DNA of 64,000 nt from Streptomyces pinistramenti (GTDB taxonomy: Bacteria > Actinomycetota > Actinomycetes > Streptomycetales > Streptomycetaceae): contig NZ_JAJCXB010000005.1 in the NCBI RefSeq assembly GCF_020564935.1, positions 124,001-188,000 on the forward strand, written 5' to 3'. Shown one piece after another: positions 46,249 to 56,700 of this stretch; the stretch's first letter is position 1; each line of letters starts with the position of its first letter. The position numbers and the translations under genes were made by a program. Under the pieces are notes generated by a model. The model was not told where the DNA came from. It did not search any database and saw nothing but the letters and a program-made list of their open reading frames with translations.

Positions 46249-47304
46249 TCACAACTTGACCAGGACCTTGCCCCGATTGGCCGCCTGGTCCTGGTACAGG
46301 CTCCCGTATGCCTCCGGGATGTGGTCGAAGCCGTGGTGGACGGTGTGGTCGCAGGTGATCTCGTTGCGGCGGAACATGCCGCCCAACTCGGTATGGAGTG
46401 CTGCCCAGTTCTCATCCGTGAACCATTCGAGCGAGAAGATGCCGCGGATCGTGGTGCGCGGAAACATGATGTAGGGCAGCAGTCGCGGCCCGACGCCCTC
46501 CCGGCCGACCTGGGTCGCCCACTGCCAGCACACCGCCACCTGGCTGCCGATGTTGAGCAGCGAGAACACCGTGTCGGTCACGGTGCCGCCCAGATTGTCG
46601 AAGTACTTGTCGACGCCGCCGGGTGCGGCCTTCTTGAGCGCCTCGCGCACCGCGTCGGCGCCGTCACCGTGCCGGTAGACGATGACCTCGTCGAAGCCCA
46701 GCCGGGTCAGATACTCCGCCTTCTGCGGGGTGGACGTGGAACCCACCACCCGCGCCCCGGCACGCTTGGCCAACTGGCCGACCAGCGACCCGACAGCGCC
46801 CGACGCACCGCTGATCACGACGGTGTCGCCGGGGCTGACCGTCAGGAACTTGGTCAGCGTCCCCCAGGCCGTCATGCCGGGGCCACCCATGACGCTCAGG
46901 GCCGTCGCCAGGGGCAGCGTGTCGTCGAACCACTGCGGATCCAGCCGGCGGTAGGCGGGGAAGACCATCGGGAACGTCCCGGTCTGCCACAGCCGCGGCT
47001 CGCCGTTGCTGACGACGTACTCGCGCCAGCCGCCGAACCCCTGCACCAGATCACCGACCCGGTGGGCCGCGCGCGGGCCGGCCTTGAGCACCTCCATGAC
47101 CGAGTCGGCCCCCATGTGCGCGCCGAGCGGGGTGTCCATCGCGATGCCCTGGAGATACGGATCCACCGACACATACAGGGTCTTCAGCAGCATCTCGTCG
47201 GGCGCGAGGTCCCCTCCCACGTCCTCGGTGACCTGCTCGTAGACCCTGCCGATATCGGGAACACCTTCGACGTGCTCACGGACCACCCATTTTTTGCTCT
47301 TCAT
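46249..47304 (-). CDS. MDR-family NAD(P)H reductase of PTM cluster (ring closure)
   Basis: 351 residues; ATG at 47304 overlaps the upstream stop (ATGA). Medium-chain dehydrogenase/reductase without zinc ligands (CurA/prostaglandin-reductase-like): KTLYVSVDPYLQGIAMD, VQGFGGWREYVVSN, NADPH site ISGASGAVGSLVGQLAKRAGARVVGSTST, VDKYFDNLGGTVTDTVFSLLNIGSQVAVCW and GKVLVKL at the end. In ikarugamycin and related pathways the homologous reductase forms the last carbocycle by reductive cyclisation. Order and coupling with the two FAD enzymes match frontalamide/pactamide-type clusters. Confidence 0.9.
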   Translation of the reverse strand: MKSKKWVVREHVEGVPDIGRVYEQVTEDVGGDLAPDEMLLKTLYVSVDPYLQGIAMDTPLGAHMGADSVMEVLKAGPRAAHRVGDLVQGFGGWREYVVSNGEPRLWQTGTFPMVFPAYRRLDPQWFDDTLPLATALSVMGGPGMTAWGTLTKFLTVSPGDTVVISGASGAVGSLVGQLAKRAGARVVGSTSTPQKAEYLTRLGFDEVIVYRHGDGADAVREALKKAAPGGVDKYFDNLGGTVTDTVFSLLNIGSQVAVCWQWATQVGREGVGPRLLPYIMFPRTTIRGIFSLEWFTDENWAALHTELGGMFRRNEITCDHTVHHGFDHIPEAYGSLYQDQAANRGKVLVKL

Positions 47305-49055
47305 GTCGCGTCCTTCTCTGTGGTGACGGCCGTCCTGACCTCTTCGCGGGCGGGCCGGGGCACACGCGCCCCGACCGGAATGACCACGTGGGTCGGCAGC
47401 GGCCCGGTCTTGTCGACGGAGGCGGTGAACGGCCGCCCGTCGTCGCGGCAGACGAACTGCATGACGTGCCGGCCGGCGGCGGCGGCCCGGATCAGGCCGC
47501 CGGTCGTCGCCCAGACACCGGACTGGTAGAAGTTCGCAAGACCCGGCAGTCCGGGCCCGTGCTTCTTGATCAGCTCTTCCAGCGTCTCGCCGCTCTCCAC
47601 GAACGGCTGCCAGCCGAGCACGGTCCCGTTGTAGTTGCCCGTGTAGCGCACCTGCGTCAGCGGACTGGACACGTCGCGCACCGCGATGGCGTCCTCGATC
47701 CCCGGATACCGCTCCTCCAGGAACCGCACCAGCGCCGTCCGCGCCTGCCGCTTCGCCGCGTAATATCCGCGCCCGTGGCGCACCGGCAAGGTGTGCACCT
47801 CCTGGCCCCCACGGGTGCGGCTGATCTGCTCCGCCCCCTCGTCCAGGGCGCGCCAGGGGGCGATGTCACAGAAATACGTGGCATAGACGACGGTCGTCTC
47901 CTCGGGGGAGAGCTCCGGGTAATGCTGGTTGCGGAACTGGACGTTGATGCTCGGGTGACGGATGCCGGTCAGCTCGGCGGCCACGGACTCGTCCAGCAGA
48001 TACGTCGTGCAGGGTGCCCCTTCGGGGAAGGGACGCCGGAGACCGAGGAACAGCGTGAAGTATCCGGGGAAGACCATGCCGGGCTCGCGGATGGTCTCGG
48101 TGTAGAGGCGGCGGTAGGCGTCGTTGAGGTAGCGGCCCTTGAGGAACTTCATCGTCGTGGTGTGCCCGTCGCACGCCGAGACCACGATGTCGGCGAACAG
48201 CTCCCGCCCGTCGCTGAGACGCACCCCGATCGCCCGGTCGTCCTCGATCAGGATCTCCTCGACCTTGGCGTTGTAGCTCACCTCACCGCCGAGCCGCCGG
48301 TAGCGCTGCTCGATCGACTCGGCGAGACCGAGCGAGCCGCCCTCGGGGACGCCGGCCGACAGGTTCGCGTGCGAGGCCAGCTGGAAGAGGAACGGCAGTA
48401 CCGGGAACGCCGGATGCTTCTCGTACAGGATGAAGTTGAAGGCCTCGCGCAGCAGCGGGTCCTGGAACTTCGCCGAGTAGTCCGTCATCAGCTCGGTGAT
48501 CGAGGTGCGGACGGTGTTGAAGTACGGGACGAACGACGCCAGCATCCGCATACGCTCGACCGTCCCCATCAGCCCCACCGGCTTGAGGAAGGGATACACC
48601 GCCAGGCACTTGCGGAACCTGCGCAGCCCGTGGCAGAACCGCCGGATCAGCTTGGCGTCGGCAGGGGAGATGGCGGTCAGATGCGCCTCCAGCCGGTCCG
48701 GGTCGGAGTAGAAGTGGACGGCCCTGCCATCCTGGCCGCGCACGATGTTGAACACGTCGAAGTGGCGCACCTCCTTGCCCTGCAACGCGCCCAGTTCGAG
48801 CCAGATCTGGTGCATCTCGTTTCCCGGGCCGCTGCCGAGCAGCCAGCTGATGCAGCAGTCGAGGGTGAAGTCGCCCCGCTCCCAGGCCGTGCAGCAGCCG
48901 CCGGGGATCTCGTGCATCTCCAGGATCTGGCTCCGGTAGCCGTTCATCTGCGCGTAGCAGCCGGTGGACAGGCCGCCCAGGCCCGCACCGATGATGATCA
49001 TCGTCTCTCTGCCGTGCTCCGGCCGCGCCGTGTCCGGCGCCTCCCCGCCGCTCAC
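47301..49055 (-). CDS. phytoene-desaturase-like FAD oxidoreductase 2 of PTM cluster
   Basis: 584 residues; GTG at 49055 overlaps the stop of the first FAD gene (GTGA). An ATG 18 codons later, just before the dinucleotide fold, is an alternative start. Dinucleotide-binding MIIIGAGLGGLSTGCYAQMNGY with EIPGGCCTAWERGDFTLDCCISWL is that of the CrtI/phytoene-desaturase family; the C-terminal FAD motif is VWATTGGLIRAAAAGRHVMQFVCRDD. In PTM pathways a pair of such enzymes performs reductive cyclisation of the polyene tetramate to build the first five-membered rings. About 40 percent identical-looking to its neighbour, from which it presumably arose by duplication. Confidence 0.92.
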   Translation of the reverse strand: MSGGEAPDTARPEHGRETMIIIGAGLGGLSTGCYAQMNGYRSQILEMHEIPGGCCTAWERGDFTLDCCISWLLGSGPGNEMHQIWLELGALQGKEVRHFDVFNIVRGQDGRAVHFYSDPDRLEAHLTAISPADAKLIRRFCHGLRRFRKCLAVYPFLKPVGLMGTVERMRMLASFVPYFNTVRTSITELMTDYSAKFQDPLLREAFNFILYEKHPAFPVLPFLFQLASHANLSAGVPEGGSLGLAESIEQRYRRLGGEVSYNAKVEEILIEDDRAIGVRLSDGRELFADIVVSACDGHTTTMKFLKGRYLNDAYRRLYTETIREPGMVFPGYFTLFLGLRRPFPEGAPCTTYLLDESVAAELTGIRHPSINVQFRNQHYPELSPEETTVVYATYFCDIAPWRALDEGAEQISRTRGGQEVHTLPVRHGRGYYAAKRQARTALVRFLEERYPGIEDAIAVRDVSSPLTQVRYTGNYNGTVLGWQPFVESGETLEELIKKHGPGLPGLANFYQSGVWATTGGLIRAAAAGRHVMQFVCRDDGRPFTASVDKTGPLPTHVVIPVGARVPRPAREEVRTAVTTEKDAT

Positions 49056-50728
49056 GCGCCTGCCTTCCCGCGCGCGGACCACCGGTCGAGCTGCGGCAGA
49101 TGCCCCAGCTTCCCCGGATGCCACGGCTCCTCGCCCGCGCTCTCCCACGCGGTGAACTCCAGGCCCAGCTCCTCGCACAGGTACTGGGCCGCGAACCTGC
49201 CGGTCGACGCGGCGCGGATCAGGCCACCGAGGCCGACCCACTGCCCGGCCATGGAGAATCCGCTCAGCCCCGGCAGCCGCATCCGGTCCTTGCCCACCAG
49301 TTTGGCCGCCAGGTCGTCGGCATCGGAGAACGCCTTCCAGGCAAGAATGCTGCCGTCGAAGTTGCCGGTGTAGCGCTTGGTCGTGGCCGGCGAGGCGATG
49401 TCGACCACATCGATCCGCTCGCCGGTGCCCGGCCACCGGCGCTCCAGGAAGCTCCGCACGAAGTCGGCCACCCTGCGCTTCTGTGCCCAGTACTCCTTGC
49501 GGTCGCTGCCCCGCAGGTTCTTCCAGTAGGAGAAGTCACTGAAGTAGGTGCAGTGGACCACCGACTTCCCCTCCGGGGCGAAGCCGTCCGAATAGCGCGA
49601 ACGCAACTGCACCACCAGGCTCTTCTGCAGCGCGCCGGGCAGTTCGGCGGCCTCCTCGTCGGACAGCAGATACGTGGTGCTGTGCGCGTCGCCGGTCGGG
49701 AGGTCGCCCTTGATGCCGACGAACGCCGAGACGACGGCGGGGAAGAGGGCACCGGGACGGTCCAGCAGCTCCTCGTAGAGCTTGTCGATCCGCGGCCCCG
49801 TGTACCGGCCGTCGAGCAGGCCGTAGATGGTGGTGTATCCGTCGCAGGCCGACACGACGTGGTCGGCGTAGAACCGCTTGCCGTTGCGGAGTTCCACGCC
49901 GACCGCGCGGTCGTTCTCCACCAGGATCCGCTCGACCCGCGCACGGTAGGTGATCTCACCGCCCAGTGATGTGTACCGCTCCTCGATCGACCGGGCCAGA
50001 CCCAGCGAACCGCCTTGCGGGAAACCGGCGTTGTGGTGATAGGCACTGGCCATGTTGAACAGGTAAGGCAGCAGCGGGAAGCCCTCCGGGTCCTGGAAGA
50101 AGATGTTCCGGAACGCCCGGCGCAGCAGCGGATCCTGGAAACGGTCGGCGAAGGTGTGCATCGGCAGCGCCGCGGTCCGCCAGAACAGCCGGAACGCCGG
50201 CAGCACGGTCCGCAGCAGCGCCGCCTTCTCCCTAGCGCTCCGCAGCGGCGGCGGCGTCAGGAAGGGATACAGCTCGATGCCGAGGAACCGCCGCAGATCC
50301 CGGCAGAACGCGCGGATCGGCCGCGCGTCGGCGGGGGACAGCTCCAGCAGATGCCGCTCCAGACGGTCCGGATCGTTGTAGAACGTCACCGAGCGGCCGC
50401 TCTCGTCGGTGACCCGGTTGAACAGGTCGAAGTTCGTGATCGACTTGCCGTCGAGCGCCCCCAGCTCCCGCCACACCTGGTGCGCCTCGTTGCCGGCGGC
50501 CGTCCCGATCAGCCACTCGATGCAGTAGTCGAAGATGTAGCCGTCACGCGACCACGCCGTGCAGCACCCTCCGGGCAGTACGTGCTTCTCGAAGATGCGG
50601 GTCCGCATCCCGCTCATCTGCGCGTAACTGCCGGTCGACATGCCGCCGACACCCGCGCCGATCACGATGACCCGCGGCCTGCCGCCCGAGCCGCGCTCGC
50701 TCCAGTCCGGCTCCAGATCATCAGGCAT
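49052..50728 (-). CDS. phytoene-desaturase-like FAD oxidoreductase 1 of PTM cluster
   Basis: 558 residues; ATG at 50728 overlaps the PKS-NRPS gene end by 8 bp. FAD fold: RVIVIGAGVGGMSTGSYAQMSGM, VLPGGCCTAWSRDGYIFDYCIEWLIG, conserved core AGFPQGGSLGLARSIEERY and ACDGYTTIYGLLDGRY, and C-terminal MAGQWVGLGGLIRAASTGR. Two such genes downstream of the iterative synthase, followed by an MDR, is the arrangement of 5-5-6 tricyclic PTMs (frontalamide, pactamide, HSAF types), while 5-6-5 ikarugamycin clusters have one. Cytosolic, acting on the released tetramate polyene. Confidence 0.92.
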   Translation of the reverse strand: MPDDLEPDWSERGSGGRPRVIVIGAGVGGMSTGSYAQMSGMRTRIFEKHVLPGGCCTAWSRDGYIFDYCIEWLIGTAAGNEAHQVWRELGALDGKSITNFDLFNRVTDESGRSVTFYNDPDRLERHLLELSPADARPIRAFCRDLRRFLGIELYPFLTPPPLRSAREKAALLRTVLPAFRLFWRTAALPMHTFADRFQDPLLRRAFRNIFFQDPEGFPLLPYLFNMASAYHHNAGFPQGGSLGLARSIEERYTSLGGEITYRARVERILVENDRAVGVELRNGKRFYADHVVSACDGYTTIYGLLDGRYTGPRIDKLYEELLDRPGALFPAVVSAFVGIKGDLPTGDAHSTTYLLSDEEAAELPGALQKSLVVQLRSRYSDGFAPEGKSVVHCTYFSDFSYWKNLRGSDRKEYWAQKRRVADFVRSFLERRWPGTGERIDVVDIASPATTKRYTGNFDGSILAWKAFSDADDLAAKLVGKDRMRLPGLSGFSMAGQWVGLGGLIRAASTGRFAAQYLCEELGLEFTAWESAGEEPWHPGKLGHLPQLDRWSARGKAGA

Positions 50729-53700
50729 GGACTTCGCCCCCCGCCAGAACGCCCAGCACCAGATTCGCGTTGCGGGCGAGGTGCTTGGGGTCGAGCATGT
50801 CGGCGTGCGTACCGGAGCCGCGCAGCACCGCGGTGCTGCCGGTCGAGCTGCCGTGCCAGGTACCACGCTCTCCGGACGCGTACAGCGCCGTCTTCTCCTC
50901 ATCCGTGATCACGCTGACCGCCGCCGCCACCGCCCCGAGATTCGGAGTACGGCCGCAGAACGCCAGGTACTCCGCGGCGTGATCGAGCACGTCCTGTGCG
51001 ACGACCTCCGAGCCGGTGTGCTTGAGCAGGTGCTCGCCCAGCTCCGCCTCGAACGCCTCGATGTGCTCGGGGCCGGGAACGTAGGGCTCCACGATGCGCT
51101 GCGAGTCCAGAATGATCACATGCGCCACCCGGCGCCCGCGGCTTTCCAGCTCCTTGGCCGCCTCGAACGCGAGGTTGCCGCCGAGGGAATAGCCGAGCAG
51201 CAGGCACGGACCCTCGGGCTGGAGCGACTCGACCAGATCCGCGTAGCGCACCACCTTGTCGTCGCCCGGCACGTAGTTGAAGGCGACGAGCCGGTACTGC
51301 GGCAGCCGCGTCGCGAACTCGCGGTAGACCAGCCCGTGGCCGCCCGCGGGCGGGAAGCAGAAGACCGTCGCGCCGGGGCCGTTGAAACTCAGATACGGCA
51401 GCTCGTCGGCGGTCTCGTTCTGCAGGAGCTGTTCCACGGTCCTGGCCATGCCGTGCAGGGTCGTGACCCGGTACAGATGGCTGACGGGAATGCTGACGCC
51501 GAACTCCGTCCGCAGGTGGTGGATCAGTTCGATCAACTTGATCGAACTGCCGCCCACTTCGAAGAAGTCCTGTTCAAGGCCGACCCGTTCCAGGCCGAGC
51601 AGCTTCTGCCACTGCCGGGCCATGCTCACTTCGTAGCGCGTCACCGGCTCCTCGTGCGGCTCCTCGCCGCCGTCGGACCGCGGGGCAGGCAGCGCCGCGA
51701 CATCCACCTTTCCGCTCGGGGTCAGCGGCAGCCGTGGCAGCTCCACGAAGTACGACGGAATCATGTACGTCGGCAGATACCCGGCGAGGTGCCGGCGCAG
51801 CTCACGCCGGTTCAGTGCGGTGCCGCCGGCCGGCACGCAGTAGGCGCACAGCGCGGCCTCGCCGCCGGTGTCCTGGCGTACGGTGACCACCGCCCGCGCA
51901 AGGCCGGGCCACTGCGCCAGCTGCGCTTCGATCTCACCGATCTCGATGCGGTGGCCCCGCAGCTTGACCTGGTTGTCGACCCGGCCGAGCACATGCACCC
52001 GGCCCTGGGCGTCCCACCGCGCGACATCGCCGCTGCGGTACAGCCGTTCCGGCCCTGCACCCGGCTCACGCCCCAGGGTCCGGGTCACGAACCGCTGCGC
52101 GGTCTGTTCCGAATCCCCTGCGTACCCGATCGCGACGCCGCGGCCGCCGATCCACAGTTCGCCCGGCACACCCGGAGGCACCGGCTCGCCGCGTTCGTCG
52201 AGGATGTGCAGCGTGCTGTTCGGCAGCGGCCGCCCGATCGGCACCATCCGGCCGGGCTCCAGGTCGTCGACCGGCCCCTCGAAGTACGCGCTGTCGATCG
52301 TCGCCTCGGTGACGCCGTACGAGTTGACCACCCGCGTCCGCGGGCTGCACAGGCCGCGCAGCCGCCGGTACTCCGCGACCTTCCAGGCGTCCGAGCCGAC
52401 GACCAGCAGCCGCATGAAGTCCAGCCGCAGCCCCTCCCGCTCGCAGTGATCCATCAGCCCACGCACCACAGCCGGCACGAACTCACCGCAGTCCACCTGC
52501 TCCTGACGCATCGTCCGGTACAGGCGCGCGGTGTCGAAAAGCAGGTCACGGTCGGCGAGCACCAGGCTGCCGCCGGAGCACAGCGCCCGCACCAGGTCGC
52601 CGGTGAAGACGTCGAAGGACGGCGCGGCCATCTGGAGATGCACCCGCACGTCGTCCTCCAGGCGGTACTCCTGGAGCCATGCGCCGTACGCCGATGCGAG
52701 GTTGCGGTGACTGACCTGCACCGCCTTGGGGCGCCCCGTGGAGCCCGAGGTGTGGATGACGTACGCCGGAGCGTCCAGGTCGACCGGATCCGCCGGCACG
52801 TCCACGGGCGCATCCGCATCCGCGCCGAGCAGCTCGTCCAGCGTCACCACCTCGGCAGGCAGACCCCTCGCCGCCTCCAGGCCGTCACCGTCGGCGACGA
52901 CCACGAGCGAGACGCCGACGGCGCCCACCATCCGGGCGATGCGGTCGGCCGGATGGCCGGGCTCAAGCGGCAGATAGGCGCCGCCCGCCTTGAGGACCGC
53001 CAGCAGTGCGACGACCAGCTCGGGCGACTTGTCCAGACTCAACGCCACCACCGAGCCCGCCCCGACCCCGCGCTCGCGCAGCCGCCCGGCCAGCCCGCCT
53101 GCCCTGCGCTCCAGTTCGGCATAGGTCAGCCGCCGGGTCACACCATGGAGCGAGGGCGCCGATACCGCCACCGCATCGGGCCGCTCGGCGGCGGCCCTGC
53201 CGATCAGCACGTGCACCGGCAGGCCGGGCTCCGCGCTCCGGTCCGAGCCGCCGGGCGGCAGCGCCAGCCGGCCGGCGCCGCTCCAGTCACCGATCAGCCG
53301 CGCACGCTCCGGGGCGTCCAGCATGTCAAGCCGGGGGGTGGGCCGCCCGGCCGGTGCCCGGGTCATCGCGTCGAGCAGGTTGACGTAGTGCGACGCCATC
53401 CGCCGCATCGTCTCCGGCAGGAACAGGTCGGTGTTGTACTTGAACACGCAGTGGAAACGCCGCTCCGCCTCGTCCTCGTAGGCCGACAGCGTCAGGTCGA
53501 ACTGGCCCTCCTCCTCGGGCAGTTCGATGTACTCCAGCCGGTACCCGTACTTCTCGGTGGCGACCTTGTGCGTGAGCAGGATGAACATCGCCTGGAAGAC
53601 CGCCGAGCGGCTCGGATCGTGCTGCAGGCCCAGCTTCTCGACCAGCAGGACGAACGGGTACTCCTGGTTGTCCAGACCGTTCAGCACGGTCGTGCGCACC

Positions 53701-56700
53701 TGCTCCAGCAGCTCGGCGACCGAAGGACCGCCCGACAGGTCCGCGTGCAGCGGCAGCGGATTGACGAAGTACCCGTAGACGGAGCCGAATTCCTGCTGGG
53801 TACGGCCGGTCACCGGACTGCCGACGATGAGGTGGTCCTGCCCGGAGTAGCGGTGCAGCAGGACGTAGTACGCGCTGAGCAGCACCATGAACGGGGTCAC
53901 GTGGTGCTCACGCGCCAGCGCGTGGACGCGGGCGCTGAGCTCCGTGTCGAGCACGAAGAACTCGGAGGCGCCGTTGTGCGTCTGCACCGCGGGGCGCGGC
54001 TTGTCGACCGGCAGATCGAGCAACGGGACCTGGGCCGGCAGATGCGACCGCCAGTAGTCGAGCATGCCCTCGGCCTCGCGGCCGGCCAGAAAGCGGTTCT
54101 GCTGGTTGAGGAAGTCGAGATAGCGGGCCGGCACCGGCGCCAGCGAGGGCTCCTGGCCGTGCCGCAACCCCTCGTAGAGCGCCAGCAGTTCCTCGATGAA
54201 GGTGAACGTCGAGATCGCGTCGGAGACGATGTGGTGAACGGCCTTCATGATCACCCACCGGTCCTCGCCTCGTTTGAACAGGCGGAAGCGGACCAGCGGA
54301 TCCCGTTCGAGGTCGTAGGGCTTGCGGTACTCCTCGACGATCACCCGGTGGATGTCGTCCCACTCCTGGCCCTGCACGTCGAACAGTGCGACGTCGGCCG
54401 GCGTCGCCGCCGACACCCGCTGCACCGGCTGCCCGTCCTCCAGCAGGAAGTTGGTGCGCAGCGCCGGATGGCGGGCGATCAGACGGCGGACCGCCTCGAA
54501 CATCACCTCGGGTTCGAGCGCGACCCGCACCTCGACCGCGCCCCCGATGTTGTAGGCGTAGCCCGTGGGGTTGAGCTGCTTGAGGAACCACAGCGCCTTC
54601 TGGTTCTGCGTCAGCGGATACTGCCACTCGTCCTCGTACAGCTCCGGAACCCACTCACCACCCCGCTCGTCGGCCGCCACCAGCTCGGCCAGACCCTCGT
54701 CCAGCTGTGCCACCAGCTCACCGACCGGGGTGCCGCTCAGCAGCGCGACCACCGGCAGCGCGACCTTGAACTCCGCGTGGACCCGGGCCCGCAGCTCCAT
54801 CGCCAGCAGCGAGTCGAGCCCCAGGACATTGAGCCCGGCCGACGGATCGACCTGCTCGGGAGCGGCCCGCAGCACGGAGGCGACCAGCGCGGTGAACCGC
54901 TCGGCCACCAGCGACCTGCGCTCGTCGGCTCCGGCCGCACGAAGGGTGTCGAGGAATCCGCTGCCCTCCTCGCCGGCCGGGCCCTCCGCAGCCGCCGCCA
55001 GCTCGGACACCAGCGGTGGCGGTGAGGAGTACCAGGCCAGGAAGACCGGCCAGTCGACGACCGTCGCGACGAGCAATTGCGCACGGTCCTGGCCCATGAC
55101 GCGTTCGAGCACCGCCATACCGGCCTCGGGCGACAGTGAACTCATCCCGCGGCTGTGCAGGTAGTGCTCGACGAGCCCCAGCTCCTCGATCATGCCGGTC
55201 GCCCACGGGCCCCAGTCCACACTCAGCGCCGGCAGGCCCTGCGCCCGGCGGTGGTGGGCCAGCGCGTCCAGGAAGGCGTTGCCCGCCGCGTAGTTGGTCT
55301 GCCCCGCCGTCGTCAGCAGCGACGCGATCGAGGCGAACAGGACGAAGTGCTCAAGCGGCTCGTCCCGCAGATGCCGGTGCAGCAGATACGCGCCGACGGC
55401 CTTCGGGTCGTGGACCGCATCGAAGGTGGACCGGTCCATGTCCGTGATCAGCGTGTCGCGCACCTGGCCCGCCAGGTGGAACACGCCCCGGATGGGCGGC
55501 GGGTCACCGCGCCTGTGGTCCTGGAGCCAGTCGGCCAGCGCGTCCTCGTCGGTCAGGTCGACCGGGGCCAGGACGGGCTGCGCGCCCAGCGCCTCCAACT
55601 CCTTGAGGAACGCCACGGCCCGGCCTTCCGGAGTGGCGGGATCGAGGCCGCGCCACTGCTCGCGTCCGGGCAGCCGGCTGCGGCCCATCAGGATCAGGCG
55701 ACGCGCACCTCGTCTGACGAGGGTCCGGCACAGCAGCCGGCCGAGCGCCCCGAACGCGCCGGTCACCAGGTAACTTCCGTCGGCCCGCAGCAGCAGCGGC
55801 AGCGGGCGGGTCAGCCCGTCGGCCGGCCGCAGCCGGCTGGTGAGGCGGCCCTCGCCACGCAGCGCGATCTCTTCCTCGTCGTCGGCCAGGACCTCGCGCA
55901 GCAGCACCTCCGCCTCGGCGCGGATCCCGGCGGCGCCCCGGATCCCGTCGGGGTCCAGGTCGATCAGCTTGCCGCGGTGGCCGGTCAGCTCCTGATGCCA
56001 CAGCACCCGGCCGACCCCCCACGCGGGCGCGCCCAGCGGCTCGACGGCCTCGCCGGCACGTACCGCCTGCGCCCCGCGCGTGACGATGTGCAGCCTGCCG
56101 CCGGTCCCGCAGGACAGCAGCGCGCGGGCGAGCGCGATGAGCGAGTAGGAGCCCGCGCTGACGTGTCGCCCGAAGTCGGCCCGTACGGTGTCGTCGATCG
56201 CCGGCAGGTCCAGATTCCACAGGTGCACCAGGGCACCCGGCGGCTCCTCGCCCTGCCGGTCCAGATCGGCGAAGAGCCGCTCCAGGTGGTCGACGGAGCC
56301 CGGTTCGACCGTGAATTCCCGCCCCTCCTGGGCATAGGCGTGGCCAGGACGCACCACGTGGCAGCGCCCGCCTCGCGCGCTCACCAGCGCCGCCAGCTCG
56401 TCGCCGAGCCCCGCGGCGTCGGTGAAGACCAGCCAGGATCCGGGCCCGGACGGCGCGTCCGTGCCGCGGCCGGCAGTCCGGTCGTCCTCCTCTCCTGCCA
56501 CGACTGCGTCGGGCGGCAGCTCGGTCCAGACGGTCTCGGCCAGCCAGGAGTCGATGGTGCTCCGGCCGACCGTGGTCGACGCCTTCTCCACGTCGGCCGC
56601 GCGGAACCCGCCGATCCGGCCCAGCGGCTCGCCGCCGTCGCCGTACACGGTGAGGTCGCCGACCAACTCCTCCTCGTCGCGACGGGTGACGGTGGCGTGC

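Noticed and set aside
50640..55025. + strand open frame of 1,461 codons opposite the tetramate synthase
   Set aside because: Arg/Gln/Val-rich shadow; the minus strand encodes all PKS-NRPS motifs in one frame.
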